A program made the position numbers and the translations under genes. Below, piece by piece: positions 26,211 to 34,449 of a stretch of DNA of 64,000 nucleotides (positions are counted from its first letter, which is position 1; each line of letters starts with the position of its first letter). This stretch comes from an uncultured Aquimarina sp. (GTDB taxonomy: Bacteria > Bacteroidota > Bacteroidia > Flavobacteriales > Flavobacteriaceae): positions 1 through 64,000 of the forward strand of contig CANMSL010000007.1 of assembly GCA_947500505.1 (NCBI GenBank), given 5' to 3'. The notes beneath the pieces are model-generated. The model was given only the letters and a program-made list of their open reading frames with translations, was not told the origin of the DNA and searched no databases.

Positions 26211-26735
26211 ATGATATTAGGAATAGGCTCCAGAATTAAACATCCTACTTACGGATTGGGTGTAGTAACTAATGTAACCGCAAAAATGTACTGGGTAACT
26301 TTTATAGAAAACGGATTAGAAACCATTGATGTAGACGAAGGTTTTGAAGTGATTGATGGGGTAGAGGACGAGGTGGATACCGTAAGTTTCTATGAAGTAG
26401 AAAAAACTTTTAGAGAATTATTAAAGCGTTACAGCGATATATCAGAAATCGTTCCTATCGCGGATAAATGGAAAGGCGGTAGAATTATACTAGAACCAGG
26501 TGATACGAATCTTACTTCTAAAGAAATTCCGATAGATACGTTTTTTCATAAAATTGTAATGGTGCGGGATCGTATCCGTGTAATGGAACAAAAGATCAAT
26601 AGCTCTAAAGTGATAGATGATCAGGATAAAGTAGATCTGCAACAATACATTACGCGTATGTATGGGAGTTTAACTACATTTAATGTGCTATTCAAAAATA
26701 AATCTCAACAGTTCACAGGAAGTAGTAAAAAATAA
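26211..26735 (+). CDS. Protein with N-terminal Tudor/UvrD-C-like motif
   Basis: This 174-residue cytoplasmic protein starts with GIGSRIKHPTYGLGVVTNV, the pattern of small SH3/Tudor-like modules at the end of UvrD/PcrA helicases, which bind RNA polymerase or nucleic acids. The rest is acidic, then helical (residues 65-165, with KTFRELLKRYSDISEIVP and DRIRVMEQKINSSK). No known domain is recognised there. Its stop abuts the ATG of the transporter gene, so the two are tightly coupled. The pairing may be accidental; no signal links the two functions. Confidence 0.65.
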   Translation: MILGIGSRIKHPTYGLGVVTNVTAKMYWVTFIENGLETIDVDEGFEVIDGVEDEVDTVSFYEVEKTFRELLKRYSDISEIVPIADKWKGGRIILEPGDTNLTSKEIPIDTFFHKIVMVRDRIRVMEQKINSSKVIDDQDKVDLQQYITRMYGSLTTFNVLFKNKSQQFTGSSKK

Positions 26736-28178
26736 ATGACAAGATATCCACTTATTAAAAAGATTGGATTGATTGCAGGCCCAATATTGTTTTTGGTGTT
26801 GATCAATCTTCCGGTAGTGATGGTTTCTGAAATTGCTGATAAAGTACTTTCGGTCGCTGTATGGATGATTGTTTGGTGGATCACAGAAGCGGTTTCTATA
26901 TCGGTAACTGCTTTGATACCTTTGATTTTGTTTCCCCTGGTAGGGATTTTAGATCTTAAAACGGTTTCCCAAAGCTATGGAAGTCCCATTGTATTTCTTT
27001 TTTTTGGTGGATTTGTGATGGCTCTGGCATTAGAAAAGGTAAATCTCCATAAAAGGATTGCTTTATCGATTATTAGCATCACCGGAACCAGCCCGGATCG
27101 GGTAATTCTGGGGTTTATGATTGCTACGGCTTTTATGAGTATGTGGATCAGTAATACGGCATGTACCGTAGTGATGCTACCCATTGCATTGTCTGTGATA
27201 CAATTATTAGTGGATGATGAAGATGGTTTTACCAAGAATGATCGAAATTTTGCATTGAGTATTATGCTTGGAATTGCTTTTGCCGCTAATGTTGGAGGTG
27301 TTGCAACTATTATAGGAACACCACCTAACTCTATATTAGTAGGGTTTTTAGAAAATGAATATCAGATAGAAATTTCCTTTCTGAATTGGATGTTACTGGC
27401 ATTACCTTTTTCTGTATTGATGATCGGAATTATATACTTTGTAATCGTAAAATGGATATATCCGAATCGGATTAAAAACTTTACTGCTTCCAAAGAAGTA
27501 ATTCATCAAGAATTAAAAAAACTCGGAAAGATGAAACATACAGAACGCAGAGTGCTTACTATTTTTTCTGCTGTTATATTTTTATGGATTTCCAGAACCA
27601 CAATTAATGGTTTTTTTCCGGATCTGAATTTGTCGGATACAAGTATTAGTATGATAGGAGCTTTTGCTTTATTTGTGATCCCTTTTCGGTTGAGTAAAGG
27701 TGAATTTACATTGATCTGGAAAGATACTCAAAAACTTCCCTGGGGGATTCTTATTCTTTTTGGTGGTGGATTAGCATTGGCAAGTGGTCTATCTCACGCA
27801 GGACTTATAGAGTTGGTAGCTAATATGATCGCATCTAACAAAGGTTTAAGTTTACTGGTCGTGACATTGTTGTTGATTGTTTTTATGCTCTTTATGACCG
27901 AGTTGATGAGTAATGTAGCCTTAGTAGCGATTTTTGTTCCCGTCGTGGCAGGAATTGCATTAGGATTGGATATTCCGATGCTTCATTTGTTAATTCCGGT
28001 AACGATGGCAGCTAGTTGTGCATTTATGTTACCGATGGCAACACCACCTAATGCGATTGTGTTTGCTAGTGGTTATGTAAAAGTATCAGAAATGGTAAAA
28101 GCAGGATTCATTCTAAATATTATTTCGGTAATACTTTTGGTCTTGTTGTTTAAATTTTATGTGTCATTGTTGTTTTGA
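26736..28178 (+). CDS. DASS-family sodium/dicarboxylate symporter
   Basis: The 480-residue protein has about 11-12 membrane helices and the DASS (SLC13) signatures: GGVATIIGTPPNSILVGF in the first half and ATPPNAIVFASGY in the second, each part of an inverted repeat. These Pro-Pro-Asn and Ser-Asn-Thr motifs (ISNTACTVVM) bind sodium and carboxylate. It should import C4-dicarboxylates, citrate or sulfate across the inner membrane. It starts immediately after the stop of the Tudor-like gene. Confidence 0.9.
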   Translation: MTRYPLIKKIGLIAGPILFLVLINLPVVMVSEIADKVLSVAVWMIVWWITEAVSISVTALIPLILFPLVGILDLKTVSQSYGSPIVFLFFGGFVMALALEKVNLHKRIALSIISITGTSPDRVILGFMIATAFMSMWISNTACTVVMLPIALSVIQLLVDDEDGFTKNDRNFALSIMLGIAFAANVGGVATIIGTPPNSILVGFLENEYQIEISFLNWMLLALPFSVLMIGIIYFVIVKWIYPNRIKNFTASKEVIHQELKKLGKMKHTERRVLTIFSAVIFLWISRTTINGFFPDLNLSDTSISMIGAFALFVIPFRLSKGEFTLIWKDTQKLPWGILILFGGGLALASGLSHAGLIELVANMIASNKGLSLLVVTLLLIVFMLFMTELMSNVALVAIFVPVVAGIALGLDIPMLHLLIPVTMAASCAFMLPMATPPNAIVFASGYVKVSEMVKAGFILNIISVILLVLLFKFYVSLLF

Positions 28179-28185
28179 GAGATAG

Positions 28186-28241
28186 TATTGAGTATAGAGT
28201 AGAGAGTACAGAGTATAGAGTACAGAGTATTGAATATTGAG
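28186..28241. repeat. Degenerate 7-bp tandem repeat (8 units)
   Basis: Eight consecutive seven-base units follow the pattern TAYWGAG (TATTGAG, TATAGAG, TAGAGAG, TACAGAG, TATAGAG, TACAGAG, TATTGAA, TATTGAG). It begins 7 bases after the transporter stop. It is too short and degenerate for a CRISPR array. Confidence 0.75.
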
Positions 28242-28333
28242 TATTTTTAGTAAAAAGTGTAAGTGTAAAGTTTCAAGGTACCCCCGTTTTCAGTGTTCAA
28301 AAAACCAAGATATCAGGGTTTTATATAATTAAT

Positions 28334-28341
28334 TAATTTTG
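28334..28341 (+). promoter_or_regulatory. -7 promoter box upstream of the gene at 28396
   Basis: TAATTTTG matches TAnnTTTG, 54 bases before the ATG. The -33 element is not evident. Confidence 0.4.
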
Positions 28342-28395
28342 TTTCTTTATGTAAGTATTAAAACTAACACATCTCGTTTACTTAAAACCTAAGAT

Positions 28396-29262
28396 ATGAG
28401 TACTTCATTCAAAATATCAATACCAAAACCTTGTTCTGAAAATTGGGATACCATGACTCCTAATCAACAAGGGCGTTTTTGTAAGTCTTGTTCTAAAACA
28501 GTAATTGATTTTACTGGTAAATCAATTTCAGAAATCAAAAACTTCCTTATTCAGAATAATAAAAAACAAATATGTGGAAGGTTTACCAGTGATTCTTTGG
28601 ATGATTTGATCATATCAATTCCTGAAGAAGTAATACAAAAAGCGTTTACATTCAAACAATTGTTTCTTTTAGCTCTTTTAATCACAATGGGTACCACTCT
28701 TTTTAGTTGTAGTGACTCCAATGGGACTTCTAAGCAGATTAGTGCTGTTGAAATAATTACTAACGATACGCTTCAGCAGAAAGCTGTTAAAGCAGATTCA
28801 ATAATCAAAGTATGTGAAGAAAAACAACAAATAGAACAGGAAGATGTTTCTAATATGTCCAAAACCAAAAAGGATAGTTTATTGATAAAAGCACCGCCGG
28901 TACCAACAATGCGTACAATGGGCAAACCAGTCGTGATTATGGGAGGTATAGATAGGAATCATGTAAAGGTTGTACCAATTAATCCGATGCCTGATAGTAT
29001 TCCGTATATATCAGAGAGTGATTTTAAGGAGAAATTGATGCTAGTATCTTCAAGAAAAGCATTACCAGAAGATTTTGCAGTGTATTTAGGAGGAGACTTG
29101 GATATGCCAATAATTGTCAATAAAAAAGGGACTACTTTTCTAGAGTTTTGTGAGAAAATAAAAGGTAAAGAGATTAACTTTAAGGAAATTGAAATATTAA
29201 GAGGCGATCAGAACATCATTAAAAATATCATTATATCCTATAAAAAGATGAGTATTTTTTGA
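28396..29262 (+). CDS. Membrane protein with N-terminal cysteine cluster, unknown
   Basis: The 288-residue protein has a cytoplasmic N-terminal domain of a type I know from Bacteroidetes: KPCSENWDTMTP, GRFCKSCSKTVIDFT, then CGRF. Cysteines C13, C29, C32 and C60 could bind a metal. A membrane helix follows (about 86-102), ending in LFSC (C105), which looks like a lipobox but is internal. The C-terminal part (about 120-288) is expected to be periplasmic, with proline/methionine-rich linker segments (PPVPTMRTMGKPVVIMGG) and a final mixed alpha/beta domain. The function is unknown. Confidence 0.6.
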   Translation: MSTSFKISIPKPCSENWDTMTPNQQGRFCKSCSKTVIDFTGKSISEIKNFLIQNNKKQICGRFTSDSLDDLIISIPEEVIQKAFTFKQLFLLALLITMGTTLFSCSDSNGTSKQISAVEIITNDTLQQKAVKADSIIKVCEEKQQIEQEDVSNMSKTKKDSLLIKAPPVPTMRTMGKPVVIMGGIDRNHVKVVPINPMPDSIPYISESDFKEKLMLVSSRKALPEDFAVYLGGDLDMPIIVNKKGTTFLEFCEKIKGKEINFKEIEILRGDQNIIKNIIISYKKMSIF

Positions 29263-29337
29263 TTAGTAATTGTTTGTTGATTATGATTTTTTTTAAGTAT
29301 TGAACGTAATACTTTGTACTAACTATTTCATACTTAT

Positions 29338-30057
29338 CTACTCATTCCATGCTCTCAGATTACTTATCGGAATTCCAAAACCTAAAAGCTTGTGTTCTTG
29401 TGATAGGTAAGCACCACTTTCTGTTTTAACCCAACCTTCCCAGCTAGCCTGGATACCGCCGATTGGTATAATAGATACCCACATTCGGTACGCTATGGGG
29501 AGGTAATTTTCATCAACTTTCCAAAGATAAGAATCGCCAGGAGTGGTGCCACCGGAACTGTACGTCACTAATAAACCTTTATCTCCATTTTCTAGATCAA
29601 CCAGTTTTCTGGTAGTTCCCTGATCAAATAGTTTATGTGGAGCTACGATCCAAAAAGAATCATTATTAAAATTCGATAACGCTTTTTCTAATAATTTTTC
29701 TTTTTTTTCCGTGTCTATTATTGCTTGATCATTTTTAGCAATAGTGCTATTGTCATGATTAAGAAGGTCTAGGTTTGCCTTATAATCACCCCATTTAACT
29801 TCAACTGTACCGGATTTTTTATTCCAGAGATAATGATTTTCATTTCTAAAAGTCCATTGTATATAATCAGTATTCACATACTTGTCGTGTTGCACAGCTT
29901 CCTTAATCCTTAAGGCAAAATTATCAGCTTCAGGACCAGGTTTTCCATCTGGAATTGTCTTATGTAGAGAGAAATACAGAATTACTACCAAAAAAATAAT
30001 AATCGTAAGTAAACTAACAAAGAATATTTTGAAGAGTTTAAAGAGTCGTTTTTTCAA
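29338..30057 (-). CDS. Membrane-anchored hypothetical protein
   Basis: The 239-residue protein has an uncleaved N-terminal membrane anchor (about 9-31, IFFVSLLTIIIFLVVILYFSL) preceded by lysines. A periplasmic domain follows with a GPEADNFALRIKEAV helix and a beta-rich body (FWIVAPHKLFDQGTTRKLVDLE, LLVTYSSGGTTPGDSYLWKVDENYLP). The fold could be LolA/LppX-like, but I do not recognise a defined family. It is a single leftward gene, 116 bases downstream of the next leftward gene. Confidence 0.55.
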   Translation of the reverse strand: MKKRLFKLFKIFFVSLLTIIIFLVVILYFSLHKTIPDGKPGPEADNFALRIKEAVQHDKYVNTDYIQWTFRNENHYLWNKKSGTVEVKWGDYKANLDLLNHDNSTIAKNDQAIIDTEKKEKLLEKALSNFNNDSFWIVAPHKLFDQGTTRKLVDLENGDKGLLVTYSSGGTTPGDSYLWKVDENYLPIAYRMWVSIIPIGGIQASWEGWVKTESGAYLSQEHKLLGFGIPISNLRAWNE

Positions 30058-30173
30058 GATGTTTTATTTAATAAGGTTTAAAGATATTAAATCAAACCGA
30101 AACTAAAGGGAAGTATTTTAATGATGTATATAAATGGATCTTTTGTCTGGAATTTTTAAGAATAAGAGATAAA

Positions 30174-30584
30174 TTATTGATCCTCCAGCGGAACACCCTT
30201 ATATTCATATAATTTAAAAAGCCGTTCTCTAAAAATAAATTCTTTATCGTTTTTCCAGTAAATAGTGTCGTTTTTTACATCATCCATTTGCACTTTGATC
30301 ATAATCGTATCTGTTATAGGATACTCAGCAGGTTTGGGGTCAGGGTGATAGACGTAATACGTAGAATCATTTAAAACTTTATAGTTTGGAAACCAACTAT
30401 AGGAGTATTGACCGCGACCTCCTGAAACTAATATAGTACTGTCGCTTTTGAAAAGAATGCTATTATCCAATACGGTTATTTCTTTTGCGTAAGAATATAT
30501 AAAAACCTTATCAATCAATTTTTTTTGTGCCTTACAACCTTGCATACCAAGTAATAGAATTATTGCTAAACTAGTATTTCGCAT
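30174..30584 (-). CDS. Small predicted lipoprotein
   Basis: The 136-residue protein has a lipoprotein signal (1-16, LLGMQGCKAQ, C17 as the acylated cysteine). The body is beta-rich, with many Asp, Tyr and Pro residues, and no cysteine pair for a disulfide. No family is recognised. Its start overlaps the end of the preceding leftward gene by 14 bases, so translation is coupled. The partner has a metallopeptidase-like motif, so an immunity or accessory role can be considered but is not supported by homology. Confidence 0.55.
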   Translation of the reverse strand: MRNTSLAIILLLGMQGCKAQKKLIDKVFIYSYAKEITVLDNSILFKSDSTILVSGGRGQYSYSWFPNYKVLNDSTYYVYHPDPKPAEYPITDTIMIKVQMDDVKNDTIYWKNDKEFIFRERLFKLYEYKGVPLEDQ

Positions 30585-31446
30585 AGATAATGGGTTTTTT
30601 CTGTATAAATACTTTTATATAATCAAGATACGGTTTTTTCTTATCCGCAGAGCCCAGGCTGATATTTAATATTCTTTTAAATCTATTTTCTTTGTTCGCG
30701 TTAAACACTTCTTTGGCAGTACTATGAATATCCAGTTCTTTCTGTGAGATACTTCCATATAAACCATTTATAGCAAAACTATCGGATACTTTAGCAATTA
30801 CCGATACTTTGATATCCTTCATTCGCTTAATCTCTACCGTTCCAAAATTTTTATCCCCTGTAAGTACACTTTGCGCTCCTGCAAAAATTTCTTGCTCCGA
30901 TAAGGAAATATACATCTTTAAGATGCCATCAAAGGCATATTGTCGTTTATAGGTTTCCAATTCATCAAAGATATCATAAGTTAAACCTGGTACGGGTTTA
31001 TTTCCTATTTCTAAAAATTCCATTTGCCCGGATTCAAACTGGAAGACATGTTTTAGTTCATTGATCAATACTCTTAGTGTACCGTCATAGAAAACAACCC
31101 CTTCATTAATTTTTCCAATATAAGTAAATTCAGGTTCAGGTCTAATGTTAAAAGAATACATAGTACTCGATTGCTCAATAACTTCAAACTCTCGCTGTGC
31201 GTCTTTTAGTTCTTTGATACGGGCTTGTAGGTCTTTGTTATCTGCTCCTTTAGCGGTAGTGAGTTTCGTTTCTAACTGTCTTATTTTTTCTTTTACCTTT
31301 CGTTTTAGTAGCTCAAAAGTTTTTTGACTATTAGGATGTATGCGCCTAGGATAGCTATTTCTCGACAGATGATTGATCTCACCTTGTTTAGCAGATACAT
31401 CGCTTTCTGATGTTATAATATGTTTAAATTCTTGTATATAGTTCAT
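30571..31446 (-). CDS. Protein with degenerate toxin-metallopeptidase-like motif
   Basis: The ATG at 31446 gives 291 residues; a TTG four codons upstream is less likely. Residues 41-92 form a charged helical coil. Residues 118-175 read FYDGTLRVLINELKHVFQFESGQ and later GLTYDIFDELETYKRQYAFDG. This resembles the metallopeptidase domains seen at C-termini of Rhs-type toxins, where the motif is HELxHxxQF and a downstream DE-AYKRQY segment. Here the first metal-binding histidine is Asn (N129), while E130 and H133 remain. There is no signal peptide. It overlaps a lipoprotein gene by 14 bases. Enzyme activity is doubtful; the family call is by pattern. Confidence 0.5.
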   Translation of the reverse strand: MNYIQEFKHIITSESDVSAKQGEINHLSRNSYPRRIHPNSQKTFELLKRKVKEKIRQLETKLTTAKGADNKDLQARIKELKDAQREFEVIEQSSTMYSFNIRPEPEFTYIGKINEGVVFYDGTLRVLINELKHVFQFESGQMEFLEIGNKPVPGLTYDIFDELETYKRQYAFDGILKMYISLSEQEIFAGAQSVLTGDKNFGTVEIKRMKDIKVSVIAKVSDSFAINGLYGSISQKELDIHSTAKEVFNANKENRFKRILNISLGSADKKKPYLDYIKVFIQKKPIIYAKY

Positions 31447-31585
31447 AATAATCAACAACTGTTGCTTTAGATCAAAACAACTATAACAAATAAACTATAT
31501 TTTCCCCAAAAATCAAATAATTTTAAGTAATATATTGCACATAATATATAATATATTGTCTTTCAGAAATACCTAAAAATCGTGA

Positions 31586-32656
31586 TTATAACGAAGCATA
31601 ATACTCAAAAGCATCGATAATCAAATCATCAGTGACAATGCAGTTATATTTTGCTTCTCCAATGGTATTTAACAGTACAAAATAGATAGTTCCTTTTTCA
31701 TTCTTTTTATCATGGATTAACAATTCCATAATAGCGTTATAATCTTTAGGGTCAATGTCAACTTTCGGAAACGTAGCTAATATTACTTGACTAATTATGA
31801 TAAGCTCTTCTTCTTTCAAGGATAATTGTGCCGCAGAAATAAACCCTTCCAGAATCATACCAATAGCAATTGCTTCGCCATGCAGTAACTCCGGTTTCTC
31901 TGGATGTGTTAGGTAAAAAGATTCAATAGCGTGACCGAGCGTGTGTCCGAAATTTAGATATTTTCGGATGTTTTGTTCTGTTGGATCTTCGGATACAATT
32001 TTATTTTTAATAATAATAGAATCATAAATCAATTGATCCAGATCATCCATAGTAAGCTTCGATAGATCACTCATTTTTTCCCAATAGGCTCTATCCTGAA
32101 TCAATCCATGTTTTAGCATTTCGGCGAAACCACTACACATTTGATTAACAGGTAATGTTGCTAAGAATTCAGTATCAACCAATACCATTTCTGATTCACT
32201 GATGACACCTACCATGTTTTTAAGATTACCGAGATCTACACCTGTTTTTCCACCTACAGAGGCATCGACCATCGCTAATAGAGAGGTTGGCACATTAATA
32301 TAACCGATACCGCGTTTATACGTACAGGCTATAAAACCACCGAGATCTGTCACAACACCACCACCAAGATTGATTAGTAAACTTTTTCGATCAGCACCAT
32401 ATTCTGCTAAAACACTCCAAATGCTGCTACAGGTATCAATATTTTTATTGATTTCTCCGGGTTCTATTTCGATAACCTCAATCTCATAGTCTCCTTCAAC
32501 GTTACTGATGAAATGAGCGTAACAATGATGGTAGGTATTGCTATCTACCAAAACAAAGATTTTGGAATGGTTTGCTTTTTCTAAATAAGTATTCAATGCA
32601 GTATAGCAATCAGCATTAAAATATACGATAGAATCTTTAGAAACTATGGGCTTCAT
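31586..32656 (-). CDS. aroB: 3-dehydroquinate synthase
   Basis: The 356-residue enzyme turns DAHP into 3-dehydroquinate, the second shikimate step, with NAD and a divalent metal. Conserved segments are LLINLGGGVVTDLGGFIACTYKRGI, VPTSLLAMVDASVGGKTGVDLG, NLKNMVGVI and the metal-ligand region LNFGHTLGHAIE with HGEAIAIGM. Length is usual. It is divergent from proline dehydrogenase; the 166-base gap holds the proline dehydrogenase promoter. Confidence 0.95.
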   Translation of the reverse strand: MKPIVSKDSIVYFNADCYTALNTYLEKANHSKIFVLVDSNTYHHCYAHFISNVEGDYEIEVIEIEPGEINKNIDTCSSIWSVLAEYGADRKSLLINLGGGVVTDLGGFIACTYKRGIGYINVPTSLLAMVDASVGGKTGVDLGNLKNMVGVISESEMVLVDTEFLATLPVNQMCSGFAEMLKHGLIQDRAYWEKMSDLSKLTMDDLDQLIYDSIIIKNKIVSEDPTEQNIRKYLNFGHTLGHAIESFYLTHPEKPELLHGEAIAIGMILEGFISAAQLSLKEEELIIISQVILATFPKVDIDPKDYNAIMELLIHDKKNEKGTIYFVLLNTIGEAKYNCIVTDDLIIDAFEYYASL

Positions 32657-32692
32657 AAAAGGTGTTTTAACTGGTTGTGAAATTAAGTAGAA

Positions 32693-32727
32693 TTTGTAAT
32701 AAAATAAACTTCCAAGTTCTATATTTG
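32693..32727 (+). promoter_or_regulatory. Promoter of the proline dehydrogenase gene
   Basis: TTTG (32693-32696), a 23-base spacer and TATATTTG (32720-32727), a perfect -7 box, lie 95 bases before the ATG, implying a leader of about 90 bases. Confidence 0.5.
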
Positions 32728-32822
32728 CAGATATCTTAAAACAATTGGACTGGAAATGATAATATGATCATTATTTAATTGAATTCTCTCTGATTGTTAC
32801 GGATTTTTAAAATGGATTCTTA

Positions 32823-33998
32823 ATGAAAGAACATACTTTGTTTGATAATACGGAGACCGCTTTTGCCCTTAAAAGTGATTCTGAACTCGAAAGAGCTTAT
32901 TTTCTTTTTAAAATGATTGCCAATGAACCTTTGGTTCGTATCGGAACAGCAGTTACCAATTTTGCGTTAAAAGCCCATTTACCGGTTCAGGGGTTAATTA
33001 GAGCTACCGTTTTTGATCATTTCTGTGGCGGGGTTGATGAAGAAGATTGTTTACCGGTTGTGAAAAAAATGTATGACAAAGGTAGAGTTTCTTCGGTATT
33101 AGATTATTCTGTAGAAGGTAAGGAGACAGAAGAGCAATTTGATCACGTTTTGGACAAAACTATGGAGATCCTGGATTTCGTAGACCAAAAGGAGGCTATT
33201 CCATTTGGAGTATTTAAACCTACAGGCTTGGGACGATTCTTAGTTTGGCAAAAAAAGACAGAAGGGACTCCGTTAACTGTAGATGAGGAAAAAGAATGGA
33301 GTAGGATAGAGGAGCGTTTTGATCAGGTATGTAGAAAAGCCTATGAATGTGATGTTCCTTTATTAATTGATGGAGAAGAAAGTTGGATGCAAGATGCTGC
33401 GGATGAGCTGGTCACAAAGATGATGGCAAAATATAACAAAGAGAAAGCTATTGTCTATAATACCTTGCAATTATATAGACATGACAGATTTGCTTACTTA
33501 AAAAAAATACATAAGGAAGCTAAAGAATCTGGTTTTAAAATTGGAATGAAAATAGTGCGAGGCGCCTATATGGAAAAAGAAAATGAGCGCGCTGCCGAAA
33601 AGGGATATCCAACACCTATCTGTGAAAGTAAAGCCGCTACAGATATCAATTTTAATACAGCATTAGCATATATTTTAAATAATCTGGATGATATTTCGGT
33701 TTTTATTGGAACTCATAATGAAGAAAGCTGTTATCAGGCTATAGAATTAATGAGAAAACAACAAATTGTTAAAAGTGATTCGAGAGTTTGGTTAGGGCAG
33801 TTGTATGGGATGAGTGATCATATAAGTTTCAATCTTGCTGCAGAAGGTTTTAATGTTGCCAAATACTTGCCTTTTGGTCCGGTGAGAGATGTCATGCCAT
33901 ACTTGATCAGAAGAGCTGAAGAAAATACTTCAGTTGCTGGACAAACCACCAGAGAATTGGATTTGTTGTCTAAAGAAAGGAAAAGAAGAAAGCTATAA
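32823..33998 (+). CDS. Proline dehydrogenase
   Basis: The 391-residue FAD enzyme oxidises proline to pyrroline-5-carboxylate. PRODH segments present are FGVFKPTGLGRF, KIGMKIVRGAYMEKENERA, IGTHNEES and LGQLYGMSDHIS, with the C-terminal PYLIRRAEEN that binds proline. It is the stand-alone, monofunctional type; the P5C dehydrogenase is not adjacent. It has its own promoter 95 bases upstream. Confidence 0.9.
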   Translation: MKEHTLFDNTETAFALKSDSELERAYFLFKMIANEPLVRIGTAVTNFALKAHLPVQGLIRATVFDHFCGGVDEEDCLPVVKKMYDKGRVSSVLDYSVEGKETEEQFDHVLDKTMEILDFVDQKEAIPFGVFKPTGLGRFLVWQKKTEGTPLTVDEEKEWSRIEERFDQVCRKAYECDVPLLIDGEESWMQDAADELVTKMMAKYNKEKAIVYNTLQLYRHDRFAYLKKIHKEAKESGFKIGMKIVRGAYMEKENERAAEKGYPTPICESKAATDINFNTALAYILNNLDDISVFIGTHNEESCYQAIELMRKQQIVKSDSRVWLGQLYGMSDHISFNLAAEGFNVAKYLPFGPVRDVMPYLIRRAEENTSVAGQTTRELDLLSKERKRRKL

Positions 33999-34063
33999 CA
34001 GTTAGCAGTTTTAAGTAGGTAGTTTTTTTGCCGACCGCTCACAACGAATTGATAACTAAAATT

Positions 34064-34441
34064 ATGAACCTAAATCAAGTTACCGTACCATCCCTCAATG
34101 TAGCACGATCCATTTCGTTTTATGAGAAACTTGGTTTGCGATTGATCGTTAAAGCATTACCACATTATGCACGTTTTGAATGTAAAGAAGGTGATGCCAC
34201 TTTTTCCATTCACCAGGTTGAAAAATTACCCAACGGAGATGGAATTTACGTTTATTTTGAAACAAAGCATCTGGATAATGAAGTAGAACGATTGAAAGGA
34301 GAAGGAATTTATTTTAACCAATTACCTACCAATCAAAGCTGGTTATGGAAGGAAGCAAGGCTTAAAGATCCTGATGGGAACCAAATCATATTGTATTACG
34401 CAGGCATTAATCGTAAAAATCCACCTTGGCGAATCGATTAG
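34064..34441 (+). CDS. VOC-family protein (glyoxalase/bleomycin-resistance fold)
   Basis: The 125-residue protein has the VOC fold: NQVTVPSLNVARSISFYEKLGLRLIVK, then ARFECKEGDATFSIHQVE, and the KDPDGNQIILYYAG end. ATG at 34064 is chosen over an upstream TTG, because 'MNLNQVTVPSLN' begins the usual family core. VOC proteins act on diverse substrates with a metal; the exact role is not clear. It converges with tamL 8 bases away. Confidence 0.8.
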   Translation: MNLNQVTVPSLNVARSISFYEKLGLRLIVKALPHYARFECKEGDATFSIHQVEKLPNGDGIYVYFETKHLDNEVERLKGEGIYFNQLPTNQSWLWKEARLKDPDGNQIILYYAGINRKNPPWRID

Positions 34442-34449
34442 CAATAGTT

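Noticed and set aside
28186..28241. CRISPR array
   Set aside because: The units are only 7 bases, contiguous and degenerate, with no spacers and no cas gene in the window.
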